64,000 nt of DNA from Meira nashicola (taxonomy: Eukaryota > Basidiomycota > Exobasidiomycetes > Exobasidiales > Brachybasidiaceae), in contig BCJU01000002.1 in assembly GCA_001600355.1 (NCBI GenBank), positions 1,612,001 to 1,676,000 on the forward strand. Reading direction: 5' to 3'. The translations under genes and the position numbers were made by a program. This document shows, one piece after another, positions 1 to 10,960 of the stretch. The notes beneath the pieces were generated by a model that was not told where the DNA came from, did no database searches, and saw only the letters and a program-made list of their open reading frames with translations. Numbering within the stretch: the stretch's first letter is position 1; every line of letters starts with the position of its first letter.

Positions 1-186
1 GCCGAACATTATTTTAGGGCAAAGTTTGTATCTCATCGGCCACTCGTATCAATTCAAAAGGGCTACTACAATCTGATTGCGACATTATTCTTATTAGCCT
101 TTTCGGCTTTTGTGTTCTTGTACCTGTGGAGAGAAGGTAGATTGAGAAAAGAATCACCTCTTAAATCCATCAATCAAGAACAAAAT

Positions 187-1083
187 ATGTCCTCTTCAAA
201 AGTGAACAAAGAGCAAACAATTCGTCAATTTCGAAGCGTAACAAATGCAACACAAAATGATGCTTCTCGTTTATTGAAACAGAATGGGTATAGATTAGAA
301 GCTGCTATTGATGCATTTTATTCCGATGAAACTGCATTGAATAACGCATCAAAAAGTACAGGTAATTCAACTTCAGCAAAAACTGAAAAAGAAACTAGAG
401 AAAAATTAGGAAAATTATTCGATACATGGAAAGACGAAGATGGAGATGAGATCACAATAGAAGGCGCAATGTCCATGTGTGAGGATTTAAAATTGTCACC
501 AGAAGATGCTGTAATGCTACCTCTATCATTTTACCTTCGATCACCTTCTTTGGGAACATTTCAAAAAGAACAATATATCGAAGGATGGAAATCAATAGCG
601 GGTTCTAAAAAATGCGATTCGATAGAAGCACAAATGAAGCTTTTGGAGACTTTGCGGGAAGAATTGAAGGCAGATGCACCCGTTCGAGGTGATCGTGCTA
701 GTGAAAGCAAGCAAGGCTTGTACCATCGTACCTACGAATACACATACACATTTGCCAGACCTGAAGGACAAAAGAGTCTGCCATTGGCAAACGCATTAGC
801 TTTTTGGGATCTCATCATTCCTTTTTCTCCCTCTTTTGGCTCTGCTCCTGGAAGTTTCACCCTGCGACAATTCAACCTATGGAAGTCATTCTTACAAGAG
901 AAAGGTAAAGATAGAGCGATCAGTAAGGATACATGGATGCTATTCTTAGATTTTACCAAAGAGATCGATTCGGATTTCCAAAATCACGATTTTGATGCAG
1001 CATGGCCAAGTCAAATTGACGATTTCGTCGAATGGGCAAGAAGTCAACCTGCCAATGCAGGAGATGCAATGGATGAAAGCTGA
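187..1083 (+). CDS. DCN1: DCN1-like protein (cullin neddylation E3 component)
   Basis: The predicted 298-residue protein has a UBA-like helical segment (about residues 8-45, beginning NKEQTIRQF) and then a potentiating-neddylation (PONY) domain from about residue 75 to 285. Family landmarks are LFDTWKDEDGD, ISKDTWMLFLDF and AWPSQIDDFVEWAR near the C-terminus. In known members the PONY domain binds cullin and the Nedd8-loaded Ubc12, promoting neddylation of SCF-type ligases. I chose the ATG at 187 because homologues start with a short Ser/Asn leader before the UBA. The frame is nevertheless open upstream of this ATG to the window edge, which is unexplained. Its 3' end converges on NOG1 with 149 bp between the stop codons. 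Identification is confident; the start is fairly so. Confidence 0.9.
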   Translation: MSSSKVNKEQTIRQFRSVTNATQNDASRLLKQNGYRLEAAIDAFYSDETALNNASKSTGNSTSAKTEKETREKLGKLFDTWKDEDGDEITIEGAMSMCEDLKLSPEDAVMLPLSFYLRSPSLGTFQKEQYIEGWKSIAGSKKCDSIEAQMKLLETLREELKADAPVRGDRASESKQGLYHRTYEYTYTFARPEGQKSLPLANALAFWDLIIPFSPSFGSAPGSFTLRQFNLWKSFLQEKGKDRAISKDTWMLFLDFTKEIDSDFQNHDFDAAWPSQIDDFVEWARSQPANAGDAMDES

Positions 1084-1232
1084 TTATTTGCCGTCTACAT
1101 TATCATTCATCATCGTTCATCAACTTCGCATCTTCAGCCTTCTGGAATACAAATAAACCAGATCAATTAAATGAGTAAAATGTACAATATGCTATGCAAG
1201 GTTGAAAATAATGATAAAAAAGTTGAAACATT

Positions 1233-3371
1233 TTAACGCCTATTGTTAGTACCCTGTTTACGTTTACCAGAGTATAACCATTTGGGCATCTTTGTCTTGA
1301 TCGCACGATCACTTTCACTGGCTTTAGCCAATCTATTGCGTTCACGCAAACTGAGATCTTTAAGTTCACGTACTTTATCTTCTTGTACCTTATCACGCAA
1401 ACCATCTGTTGCACGATTTCGTGCGGGAACACGAACAGGCCCAGCACGAGCGTTTGGAATGCCACCAGATTTGGATCTGTTTGCCAAAGTGGAAGTAGCT
1501 GAACGGGCTCGTAATAATCTGGAACCTTCGTTGGATTTAGCCAATTTACGTGCTGATCTACGTGAAGATGCTCCTTCGCCATCATCAACGTCCATTTCAC
1601 CTTCTGAATCATCTTGCCAATCTTCTTCAATTGCTTCTTGCATATCTTCATCTTCATCGTCTCCACCTGAAGAACGTTTTCGCTTCTCTCCTGAAACATT
1701 TAAACCTTTTGCCTTTGCCAATAATTCGGCTCTTGCAGTCACGCTGCTAGGATCGATACCGAGGCTGCGTAATTTCTCAGCCATTTCACTGAGAGTGCGT
1801 GTTTGCATCTTACGAGGGATGAGCGAGCGCTTCTTGATCTTTTTGCGGTCTTGATTGGCCAATTTAGCCTCTTCTTGTCTTCTTCTAATAGCTTCAGCAG
1901 CTTCGCGAATCTCACGAGTTTCATCATCTTCTTCTTCTTCCTCGCTGACATCATAGAATCCTTCTTGTTCAAGTTTTTCTTCTTCCATTTCTAGAGCGTC
2001 AAGTTTCTCCATAATATCTGGATCGATAAAGTCGGCCACATTCTTACCATTGCGTACTTCTGGAATAACGTCATATTTCCAATCGTCATTCTCGAGCAAG
2101 TATCTCTTCTTGATATCGATGTTGTATACACCTGCTCCTCCCTTGGCTTCTTGATCATCACGTTCGATAAGCCGTCTTTCTGGATCTTCTGGATCGTATT
2201 TCTTGCGATTACCATTAGCAATAGCTTCAGGAATGAAAGGTTTACGTTCGACATCATCGCGTGATTTAGGCTGTGCTACATGAATACGGTTCAAGACTGC
2301 ATTCATTTTGTTGCCCTTTGCTTTTGTTTCCAGGCGCATGGCCAAAAGGGCATCGCAAGCTGCATTTCGGGTATCCATAATTCCTTCTTCGGTGAATGTG
2401 GAAATTTCCATCATTTTGATCTTGCCGTTGGAATCTTCCACCATGGAGTTGACCAAAGCTGCTCGCTCTGCGTCCAAGGTTGACAATCTCTGAACGTCAA
2501 TTTTGTTTATAATGACAAATGTAGGTTTGTTGTTGAACAATGGCTTGATGCTGTTGAACAGTTGAACCTGTGCTTCAATCGTATAACCGCACTGTTCACT
2601 CAAATCCATAAAGTAGAGAATAGTGCTTCGCAAATGTGCCAATGCAGTAATACTTTGCATTTCAATAGTGTTCATTTCCTCCAATGGATGATCCAAAATA
2701 CCTGGCGTATCGATCACTTGCCAGCGTAGGTATTTGTAATCCATATGTCCGACAAAGAGAGATTTGGTTGTGAATGCATATGGTTGTACATCTACATCTG
2801 CTCTTGTGACTTTATTGATAAAGGAAGATTTTCCAACATTTGGGTATCCACAAATGAGTAGTGTACGGGTGGAGGGATCAATAGAAGGCAAACGGGAGAT
2901 GTGTTGACGAACTTGTTCCAAGTAAGCCAAGGGGTCCTTTTGTCTCTTCATAATTGTGGCCATACGACCAAGAGCGGATCTTTTAAGTTGCTTGCATCGG
3001 TAAAGGGAATCACCAAATTTGATCAAGCGAACGTAGTCCTTTGCAACTTGTTCGATCAAATGCCTAGCTGTGTTCAATTGACCAAGGGCAAGCTTATAAT
3101 GATTTTTGTCATACAAGACATTCATTAATGATGAAATGAAAGGATGCAAATTGTCCAAGATGGGAAAGTCTGCCAAGATTGCGTCCAACTTTTCTGTGAA
3201 TGCATCTTTTGTGAACATCACCTTTCGCATATAGAATGATCGAATACGTGTAATCTTCCATCCTGGATGGACGACAGTGGGAGTTTTTCGTTGAGTTTTG
3301 GATAAGACAATGTCTAAAAAGTCAGTTGATGTCGGAACAGGCGCAATCGACTGCTTGAAAGTGGACGACAT
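1233..3371 (-). CDS. NOG1: Nucleolar GTP-binding protein 1 (NOG1)
   Basis: This intronless gene encodes 712 residues. NOG1 is an OBG-family GTPase needed for pre-60S subunit maturation in the nucleolus. The N-terminus ([20 protein letters not shown]) is the conserved NOG1 leader. A helical region follows, then the GTPase domain with P-loop GYPNVGKS (about residues 175-182), DTPG and NKID. The C-terminal third is charged, with Glu/Asp and Lys/Arg runs. The open frame extends ten codons further upstream but begins there with TTG, so the ATG at 3371 is taken. The gene is divergent from NOP14, another ribosome-assembly factor, across a 415-bp shared promoter. Nothing appears broken. Confidence 0.95.
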   Translation of the reverse strand: MSSTFKQSIAPVPTSTDFLDIVLSKTQRKTPTVVHPGWKITRIRSFYMRKVMFTKDAFTEKLDAILADFPILDNLHPFISSLMNVLYDKNHYKLALGQLNTARHLIEQVAKDYVRLIKFGDSLYRCKQLKRSALGRMATIMKRQKDPLAYLEQVRQHISRLPSIDPSTRTLLICGYPNVGKSSFINKVTRADVDVQPYAFTTKSLFVGHMDYKYLRWQVIDTPGILDHPLEEMNTIEMQSITALAHLRSTILYFMDLSEQCGYTIEAQVQLFNSIKPLFNNKPTFVIINKIDVQRLSTLDAERAALVNSMVEDSNGKIKMMEISTFTEEGIMDTRNAACDALLAMRLETKAKGNKMNAVLNRIHVAQPKSRDDVERKPFIPEAIANGNRKKYDPEDPERRLIERDDQEAKGGAGVYNIDIKKRYLLENDDWKYDVIPEVRNGKNVADFIDPDIMEKLDALEMEEEKLEQEGFYDVSEEEEEDDETREIREAAEAIRRRQEEAKLANQDRKKIKKRSLIPRKMQTRTLSEMAEKLRSLGIDPSSVTARAELLAKAKGLNVSGEKRKRSSGGDDEDEDMQEAIEEDWQDDSEGEMDVDDGEGASSRRSARKLAKSNEGSRLLRARSATSTLANRSKSGGIPNARAGPVRVPARNRATDGLRDKVQEDKVRELKDLSLRERNRLAKASESDRAIKTKMPKWLYSGKRKQGTNNRR

Positions 3372-3786
3372 GATTGGCAATTCAATTGTCTTGAAGGACA
3401 AGGATCACCTAGATGGTGAGAAGAGGAGTGGAAAAGAGGCACTTACAAAGCTTAATCCTTCTTCTCAAAGGATTATATGTAACGAAGGCGAAAATTGTGA
3501 AAATTATACACTGCATTTATGCATTAAAATTTTCCCCAGTAGAATAGTCGCGCCTCGAAATTTATCTGAACTTTCTCCAACTTTTTTTTTTTCTGCAGAG
3601 CAAGACACGTGATGGCTTAGTGTTTAAATTTTTGGAAAAGTCTTAGCGCTTGAAGTATTTGCGAAATATTCATAATAAAGAAGAATGAGAAGAACGGTAG
3701 TATCTGTGGAAGAACATTCTCACATACATTTTCTTCTTCCATCACACATTTGATTCCACCCGAAGCCATCGTATACCCTCAAAAAG
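3372..3786. promoter_or_regulatory. Shared divergent promoter of NOG1 and NOP14
   Basis: This 415-bp region separates two divergently transcribed ribosome-biogenesis genes. It contains a CACGTG palindrome at 3606-3611, about 180 bp upstream of the NOP14 ATG. It also has two A/T-symmetrical blocks resembling the RRPE element of yeast ribosome-biogenesis promoters: AAAATTTTCC at 3526-3535 and a TTTAAATTTTT block near 3623-3633. The motif reading is by eye and function is inferred from motif identity only. No gene is seen in it. Confidence 0.45.
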
Positions 3787-6700
3787 ATGGCAAAGAAGAG
3801 TGGAGGTGGTGGATCACAGCTTGCCCAGCTGAAAGCTCGTTTGGCGGGCGAGGGAATTTCAGACAGAAGACAGATGAAACAATCTGCAAAGAAGCGTAAG
3901 AGAGGTCAAGCATTATCAGAACGTGAAGAACAACAAGCAAGAAGGGAAAAATTACAAAAAATAGCATCATCTTCGCAATTCAATCCATTCGAAGAAAAGA
4001 TTACAAAGCCAAAGAATGCAGTCCTTGGCAGACATATTCGTGGCGCTGTTGGAAAACCAGGCGAGGCTCGTCAAGGTGGCTTACGAGACAGAAAGGAAAA
4101 CCTTTTACCTGAGTGGAAGAATCGCAACAAAAGTGGAACTTTTGTCGATCGACGTTTCGGTGAAGGAAGTGGAAAGGATATGGGAGGCATGAGTATGGAA
4201 GATGCAATGTTGGAACGCTTTACGCGGGAAAGACAGCAAAGGGCCAATAAGACGAGCATGTTCAATCTAGACGATGCAGAAGAAGAAGGTCTGACACATT
4301 ATGGCCGCAGCTTGAATGATTTGGATGAGTATGACGACATTCATCTGTCCGATGAAGAAAGTGAGTATCTTTTGCCTTTATAAACGCCTTTCCCGAAGAT
4401 GAACCCGTGCTTCCAAAGAGCACGAGTAACTTGAAGCCAGATCACAGTCTGCTTGGTAATTACCTTGACAAAGGGTCAAGAGACATTATGACGGTTCAAA
4501 TAATTATGTTCTACTGGAGATTGCTGAGGGAATATGGCACGAAGAAAAGTCTATGTGTGAAATATGAGCATTTGCTAACGCATACATCTTTCTCTTTCTT
4601 TTAGCTGGCGAAGACAGAATGGCACATTTTGGAGGCTTTGGAGATGAAGAACAAACTAACGAAGAAAATGATGAAGATCGACAAAAAACAAAAGCCGAGG
4701 TCATGAAAGAAGTCATTGCCAAATCCAAAGCTCACAAGATGGAAAGACAGCAGATTAAAATGCAGGATGAGGATTTACGACAACAATTGGACGACGATTT
4801 TGGGGACCTCCGTAGTCTCCTAATGGGTGGCGGAGCCTTGCCCGAACCTCCCAAAGAAGAGAGAAAAGAACTGCCATCTGCCGAAATTGCGCCTGTCGAT
4901 CCCAAAAAGGCCAAAGAAGATGCATATGACGCTGCTGTGCGGGAAATGGTTTTCGAACGAAGGGCTAAGCCACAAGATCGACTAAAAACAGAAGCTGAAA
5001 AAGCTCAAGAGCTGGCTGATAAGCTACAAAAAGCCGAAGATCAACGATTACGTCGAATGAGGGGAGAAGAACTGGAAGATGAAACGGGCAAGGACCGTAA
5101 AGGACGAAGAGGTCAGCCTGCGGGAGGAGATGATCTTGAAGATGATTTTGAATTGGACGGAATGACAAGCCGAGATGTTTATGGTCTTGGTCAAGGCTTG
5201 CGTGGCGAAGATGCAGAAGATGAAGATGACGACGACGAAGAAGAAGCTGACGCAGAAGAAGACGAAGAAGAAGCAAGTTCGGAGGATGCAGAAAATGAAG
5301 CAGAGGAGAGAGGAGACGATGCTGAATCTGACGAAGCAGACGATGACGACTTCGAGGATCTTGCGGATATGAAAGCTTTAGCAGGCACGGGTGAAGATAT
5401 CGACTCAGATGCCGAAGCAGAGCCTGAAAGTATCGTCAGCAAATCCACAAAAAAGGGTAACAAGCCAAAAGTGCCAAATGTTTTACCCTTTACATTTCCC
5501 TGCCCAGCCACCTTGGATGAGCTGCTGGCGATTCTAGCAGTCAATAAGGTGGAGGCTGATGATGTTCCTGTTGTGATCAAGCGTATTCGTGCAGTACACC
5601 ATTCTTCGTTGGCAGAAGACAATAAGATTAAACTGCAAACCTTGATTGGCGTGGTGCTTGACTATATCCTACACATTTCTGTCAAGATCAATTCGTCGAG
5701 CAAATTGGAAACAATGAATACGATCAATTCACTTGTGCCTCAGCTTTACACTTTGACCAAGACATACCCAATCGCTGCATCTGAACATTTTGTGGGCAAA
5801 TTAGCACTGATGCAACGAAACCTTACAAGAGGACTAAGCAAAGGAGCTCTTAATGTAGATGCGAGAACATGGCCTGGAGTACCAGAATGTATCCTTTTAA
5901 AGGTTACCTCCACTGTATGGCCTACCAGTGATCGTTCTCACCCTGTCACTACACCTTTAGCTTTGCTCATCTGTCAATATCTTTCCAGCTGTCGAGTACG
6001 GAACGTTCAAGATATCATAAAAGGTCTCTTCCTTACGTCTCTCGTCGCAGAAAATGAACGTCAATCTCGTCGTCTGGTACCTGAAGCGCTCAACTTTTTG
6101 CATAATGCAATCACTCTTCTCCTTCCTTCAGTATCGATTAAACACTTAAGCTCAGTAAATCGACAATTTGGCATCCCTTGGCCAGACATACAAGAGGCAA
6201 TTGCCAAGGAGATACGTCTGGGCTCCAAAGTTCCATCGGAAGCACCTATTGAGCAGCTTGACTTTGTGCAGTTGATGGGATCAGACTTTTCTGCAATGCA
6301 AAACAATGCTCAGCATGACGCCATCAAATCCCAAGCATTGGCTGCCTCGATGACAATAGTAGAAGAATTTGCCCGTCTTTACTCTGGCTCTATTGGATTT
6401 GTTGAACTTTTCAAACCTTTCGATTTGCTACTCGGTGGCTCCATCTCCAAGGCAAAATTGCCAGCTGAATGGCTTGAGCTAAAGAGAAGTTCAACTCATG
6501 AAAAAGTAAGTCGAATGGTGAATAATGCCGCCAGACAAAGAAGATCATTACGATTGCAAGCGCATCGGGCGATTCCAATTGCTTCACACATTCCTAAATT
6601 CGATCAAGGCTTCAATCCTGAGCGCAAGGGTGGAAGAACGTTTGATCCAGATGCACAAAGAGCAGAAGTTGCCAAATTACGTGCATTGGCAAAGAAGGAA

Positions 6701-6898
6701 CGTAAAGGAGCTATGCGTGAATTACGTCGTGATAATGAATTTTTGGCAGATGCTCGTCGTGAAGCAAGAGAAGAAGAAGATTCAAGGTATGCCAAACAAA
6801 TCGATAAGATTATGGGCTCCTTATCTGCCGAAAGAGGAGAAGAAAAGGCATATCTTCGCGAAAAACAAAAAATCAAACGAAGAGCCGGAAAGAAGTAG
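3787..6898 (+). CDS. NOP14: NOP14-like 18S rRNA processing factor
   Basis: Two exons, 3787-4360 and 4605-6898, with a phase-1 intron (GTGAGT donor, CTAAC branch near 4575, TTAG acceptor), encode about 955 residues. Nop14 is a scaffold of the small-subunit processome needed for 18S rRNA maturation and 40S assembly. Family marks are the basic N-terminus (QLKARLAGEGISD, FNPFEEKITKPKNAVLGR), the SLNDLDEYDDIHLSDEE segment, and AHFGGFG just after the splice. A long acidic region follows at about residues 385-470, then a helical C-terminal half ending in KKERKGAMRELRRDNEF. The splice joins SDEE to the conserved HFGGFG, which supports it. The 244-nt intron is three times longer than any other in this window. 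The 3' end converges on VPS37. Confidence 0.93.
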
Positions 6899-7025
6899 AG
6901 GCTTAACGTTATTGTACACTATCTCTTTATCATTTTCCATTTGTATACTACATCTTTGCATTATTAGGAAACTTACAATGAATATATGTTTGCTAGGTAT
7001 AAATACATATTGCTGCTGTCCCTTC

Positions 7026-7825
7026 TCAGTCATCTCGCCAGGTAATTGTACCGCGAGCCCATCGGTCTGCCATCAAATTGCGTCTATGATATGTCGTCCG
7101 CAAGGCTCTATATCTTCGTACGAAAGTGGCATCACCATCTGCATCCCTTCCAGTGGGAGTTGCCGTTCCGCTCTCGGGCGGTGTTAAACCATGTGGATTA
7201 GCAGCGGACTTTATGTGTGTGAGAGAATGAATGTTAGCGATTTGAATGAATGCGAGAAAAAGTAACACATGATAACACTTACAGCAACTTCCAAAGGTAA
7301 ACCTTCAGCGAATGCGCTTGCCAAACTCTCACTTTGATCGTGTAATTTGCTTGCAGATTGCGTTAGAGCGAATAAAAGAGTTGAAGGAGAAAAGCGTTTA
7401 TATGCTTCTTTCATTTGATTATCAAGTAAAGGCCATTCTTGTTCAAATTTTCTTGCACGATCATATAATTGTTGTGTTTCATTTCGTAATGCTTCTAAAT
7501 CGGGTTGCATAGTCATATTTCTTGCGGCTTTTTCTTCACTTTGCTTTAATAGTCTTTGTGATTCTTGACGTAATTGTTGAATTTGTGGTTGTGATTCGAT
7601 GAAAGCTTCAAAACTTGCTTCTTCGTTTGGCATTGTAGGAGCTGATGGTTGAACGGGTATTGTACTTGAAGATGAAGAAGGTTGACTTGCTTGTTGTAAA
7701 TACCAAGGAGGATCACTTCGGTTTGGATTCCAACCTGCCAATAATGACTCTATCTCTTGCCTGCTCATCGAAGCAGTTGCAGGATATTCCTGCGTTAGCG
7801 GCGTTTGAACACTACTGCTCGCCAT
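7026..7825 (-). CDS. VPS37: VPS37-like ESCRT-I subunit (Mod(r) domain)
   Basis: Exons 7283-7825 and 7026-7208 are joined across a 74-nt phase-0 intron (GTAAGT donor, GCTAAC branch, AAAG acceptor) and give about 241 residues. Vps37 is a core subunit of ESCRT-I, which sorts ubiquitinated cargo into multivesicular endosomes. After a Ser/Pro-rich N-terminus, the coiled-coil Mod(r) region contains FEQEWPLLDNQMKEAYKRFS. The second exon supplies the characteristic end, FVRRYRALRTTYHRRNL then WARGTITW. The open frame starts further upstream with TTG, and an in-frame ATG lies at 7873. The ATG at 7825 is preferred for its strong context (AAGATGG). Confidence 0.85.
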
Positions 7826-8096
7826 CTTGTTGTGGAAGGGTGATATGGTTGTAGTGGTGTATGATCTGTGCATACACAAGCTTAGTTCTCAATTGGGGTC
7901 AGATTCCACAAACGCACGCGTATTGAGGTAGAGCAGCAAAAGTATAAACTTGGCAAACTATACGCACTGCTCGACATGTTGGTTAAAAAGACGAGCATAA
8001 CAGGCACACATTTTTGATCATCAATAGGATCAGAATTTACAGGTTAAAGGACTAATGTACATATATTCTATTCATACGAGAAGAAACAAAGAGAAT

Positions 8097-8757
8097 TCAA
8101 TCCCGATCGAACTTTTCCCGAAGCAAAGGTTGAACCAATTCTGATACACTCTTTGTATTTGCTGTTGGCGATGCAAATGTTGCCATTCCACGTCTTTCGA
8201 TTCTGTTTAATTTTCCTGCAGTGATTGCATTCGTTCTCGTCTTTTGACCTCTAACGGGCAATCCTGCTACATGTCTCCTTCCAACATACGATCCAATCGT
8301 ACGATGATGACTTAAATTAGCACGTAATTCACGACGTAAATCTGATTCGAGTACTAAAGATCGAAGTGAATCATTTTCAGTAGAAGATTGTTGTGAAGCT
8401 GGTGTATTTTCGTATGCGCTTGCTTTGGAAGATGAAGATTGTGATCCGTTTATGTTGGGAAAAGGAGAAGTTTCTTCGGCTTTTCTGGCGGGAATGGAAC
8501 TTGGAGAAGATAGATATGCAGATAATGCAGTCACTTGAGCTTCAGTTAAAGATGAAACTGTTGCCATCTCATGTAATTGTAATCTTGCACATAGTCTTCT
8601 GGCTGTTTGATGCGAAATTCCATAAAAACTTGTAAGGGCGATCTAGAGAGATGGGTAATATGGGTCAGCATTGGAATAGATCGGATCAAACAAAGGTAAT
8701 ACAGTAACTCACCCTTACGAGCTTCTGATCAGGTAGATAGGATCCCAAGAGATACAT
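8097..8757 (-). CDS. SWS2: Mitochondrial small-subunit ribosomal protein uS13m
   Basis: Exon 1 (8713-8757) encodes only MYLLGSYLPDQKLVR. A 70-nt phase-0 intron (GTGAGT donor) separates it from exon 2 (8097-8642), and the total is about 196 residues. uS13 sits in the head of the small mitoribosomal subunit. The helix-two-turn-helix region reads IALTSFYGISHQTARRLC and the rRNA-binding C-terminus contains RHVAGLPVRGQKTRTN. Between these lies a Ser-rich insertion of roughly 50 residues that bacterial uS13 lacks. Without the first exon the frame would start at an internal Met and lose the first half of the fold. The gene is divergent from the succinate-semialdehyde dehydrogenase gene. Confidence 0.88.
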
Positions 8758-9224
8758 GATGCCTTTTTTGCTGTGGTACTATTGGATCACGACCGAGTAG
8801 ATGGCAGTGATAGATTAGCTTAATCAAAACTCAAAATTGTGTCAACTTCTTCGCTCTACATTTGCACGTGAGAAAAAGGCCAATATTCATATTTTATTTT
8901 ATTTGTTTTCGCGCCAATTTGCATCAACCTTGCCGTGGCGTATTTCTTTGTATCTGGAAAGCGATACGACTTGCATGCACCCTGCGCTACGCGCGGTATT
9001 AAGGAAGTGCAAACACTTTTTGAGGCGGATCAGTCAATGCGACAAAAATTAAGGGTGGAGGATAGTGGGGAAAATAGAGATAAACGTCTGGTCGAATGCC
9101 TTCTTCGAATCAACCCTTTTTGGCGAAAAAAGCTGCACAACACTCTCTTTGCTTCGCTTAATAAAAGAAGGTTAACATACATACATACATACTCATCACA
9201 TAAATTCCATCACAATACAACCGA
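8758..9224. promoter_or_regulatory. Divergent intergenic region, uS13m / SSADH
   Basis: This 467-bp stretch separates two nuclear genes for mitochondrial proteins. It holds a CACGTG palindrome at 8865-8870 (about 110 bp upstream of the uS13m ATG) and a short ACAT tandem run near 9176-9193, just before the dehydrogenase start. A 113-codon open frame crosses it into the dehydrogenase start in another frame; I regard that as chance. Confidence 0.4.
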
Positions 9225-10883
9225 ATGCGTTTCATCATACAAAACAATTTTGTCCGAAGAGGCATTTCTACTTTAAAACTATCAACTGTTTCTAGATCTT
9301 CATCTATTTTGACAGGTAGAGTATTTCCAACAATAAACACTAAAGCAACTTCCCACTCTTTCACCACATCTTCATTCGTCAAGATGCCGCAAATGCCAAA
9401 GAATATCATTAAAGGAGGAAAAGAACCTCTTTCCCTAAAGAATAATGAATTATTTATTCAAAAGGGATTTATCAATGGTACATGGGTTGATGCAGATGAT
9501 AAATCTACATTCCCTGTTTATAATAAAGCAACACAAACAGAAGTTGGTTCCGTACCAAATATGGGCCAAGCAGAAACAAAGAAAGCGATTAATGCAGCAA
9601 GCGAAGCATTTAAAGAATGGTCACAAACAACTGCAAAACATCGTCAAGATTTATTAACAAAATTGTTCAATGCTTTACAAGAAAGTACCGAAGATCTTGC
9701 AAAGATTATTACAGTGGAAAACGGTAAACCTTTAGCAGAATCAAAAGGTGAATTAGCATACAGTAACGGATTCGTTGAATGGTTTGCAGCTGAAGCAACA
9801 AGAACTTACGGTAAAACAATTCCTGCTCCTTTGCCAAATGTAAGAAATGTTACGATCAGACAACCGGTTGGTGTTTGTGCTTTGATCACTCCTTGGAATT
9901 TCCCTGCTGCAATGATTACACGTAAATTAGCACCCGCTCTTGCGGCAGGATGTACGGCAGTGATCAAAGCACCTGCAGAAACACCTTATACATCTTTAGC
10001 AATCACAAAATTAGCCGAAAAAGTTGGTTTTCCAAAAGGTGTTATTAATGTTATCACTTGTGCAAAAGGTGAAAATGAAATTGCAGTGGGCAAAGAACTT
10101 TGTGAAAATTCAACCGTACGTAAATTGAGCTTTACCGGAAGTACTCGTGTCGGTAAATTATTGATGAATCAATGCAGTAACAGTCTCAAAAAATTAAGTT
10201 TCGAATTAGGAGGAAATGCGCCTTTTATCGTCTTTGGCGACGCTGATCTTGATAAAGCAGTAGAAGGTGCTTTAGCATGCAAATTCCGTGGTGCAGGTCA
10301 AACTTGTATTTGTGCAAATCGCATCTTTGTACATGATTCAATCTATGACGAATTCGCATCCAAATTGGCAGCAAAAGTGGATAAATTCAAAGTAGGTAAC
10401 GGTTTAGAAGAAGGAATTCAATTGGGTCCTCTTGTCAACGAAGCAGGTCGTGACAAGGTTGCAGAACATGTCAAAAAATCAACCGAAGCAGGAGCAGAAG
10501 TTCTTGTTGGTGGAAAAGCAGGTGAAGGTTTATTCTATGAACCTACTGTTTTGGCCAATATTCCGGAACATGCACCAATGGACGACGAAGAAACTTTCGG
10601 TCCTTTAGCAGCTCTTTACCGTTTCAAGACAGAAGAAGAAGTTTTAGCAAAGGTAAATGCTGCTCCTGTCGGTTTGGCCGGATACTTTTATTCCGGTGAT
10701 GTGGCTCGCTGCTTCCGCGTTGCCGAACGATTGGAAGTCGGAATGGTCGGAATTAATGCCGCCATCATTAGTCAGAATGTCGTTCCATTTGGAGGTATCA
10801 AGGAGTCAGGCTTTGGAAGGGAAGGCGGGCCTAATGGAATAGATGAGTACATGGTTGATAAACTCATGGTTTTCGGTGTTTGA
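9225..10883 (+). CDS. UGA2: Succinate-semialdehyde dehydrogenase, mitochondrial
   Basis: The gene encodes a 552-residue aldehyde dehydrogenase of the SSADH/GabD subfamily. It oxidises succinate semialdehyde to succinate, the last step of the GABA shunt. The first ~53 residues are rich in Arg/Ser/Thr without acidic residues, as in a mitochondrial presequence, although yeast Uga2 lacks one. Motifs are ITPWNFP (cofactor loop), FTGSTRVGK, FELGGNAP with general base Glu327, and GAGQTCICANR with catalytic Cys361. Cys363 forms a C-x-C pair with it, like the redox-switch pair described for human SSADH. The C-terminus NVVPFGGIKESGFGREGG is diagnostic of the subfamily. The frame is intact and intronless. 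Confidence 0.92.
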   Translation: MRFIIQNNFVRRGISTLKLSTVSRSSSILTGRVFPTINTKATSHSFTTSSFVKMPQMPKNIIKGGKEPLSLKNNELFIQKGFINGTWVDADDKSTFPVYNKATQTEVGSVPNMGQAETKKAINAASEAFKEWSQTTAKHRQDLLTKLFNALQESTEDLAKIITVENGKPLAESKGELAYSNGFVEWFAAEATRTYGKTIPAPLPNVRNVTIRQPVGVCALITPWNFPAAMITRKLAPALAAGCTAVIKAPAETPYTSLAITKLAEKVGFPKGVINVITCAKGENEIAVGKELCENSTVRKLSFTGSTRVGKLLMNQCSNSLKKLSFELGGNAPFIVFGDADLDKAVEGALACKFRGAGQTCICANRIFVHDSIYDEFASKLAAKVDKFKVGNGLEEGIQLGPLVNEAGRDKVAEHVKKSTEAGAEVLVGGKAGEGLFYEPTVLANIPEHAPMDDEETFGPLAALYRFKTEEEVLAKVNAAPVGLAGYFYSGDVARCFRVAERLEVGMVGINAAIISQNVVPFGGIKESGFGREGGPNGIDEYMVDKLMVFGV

Positions 10884-10960
10884 AATGATGTAAATAACAA
10901 ACGGTGCCTGAATACAATTTAATTGAACGCTATTGTTACATACATGATGACGAAAGATTG

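Noticed and set aside
8935..9276. 113-codon plus-strand frame before SSADH
   Set aside because: It overlaps the dehydrogenase start in another frame, spans the promoter, and has no family-like composition.
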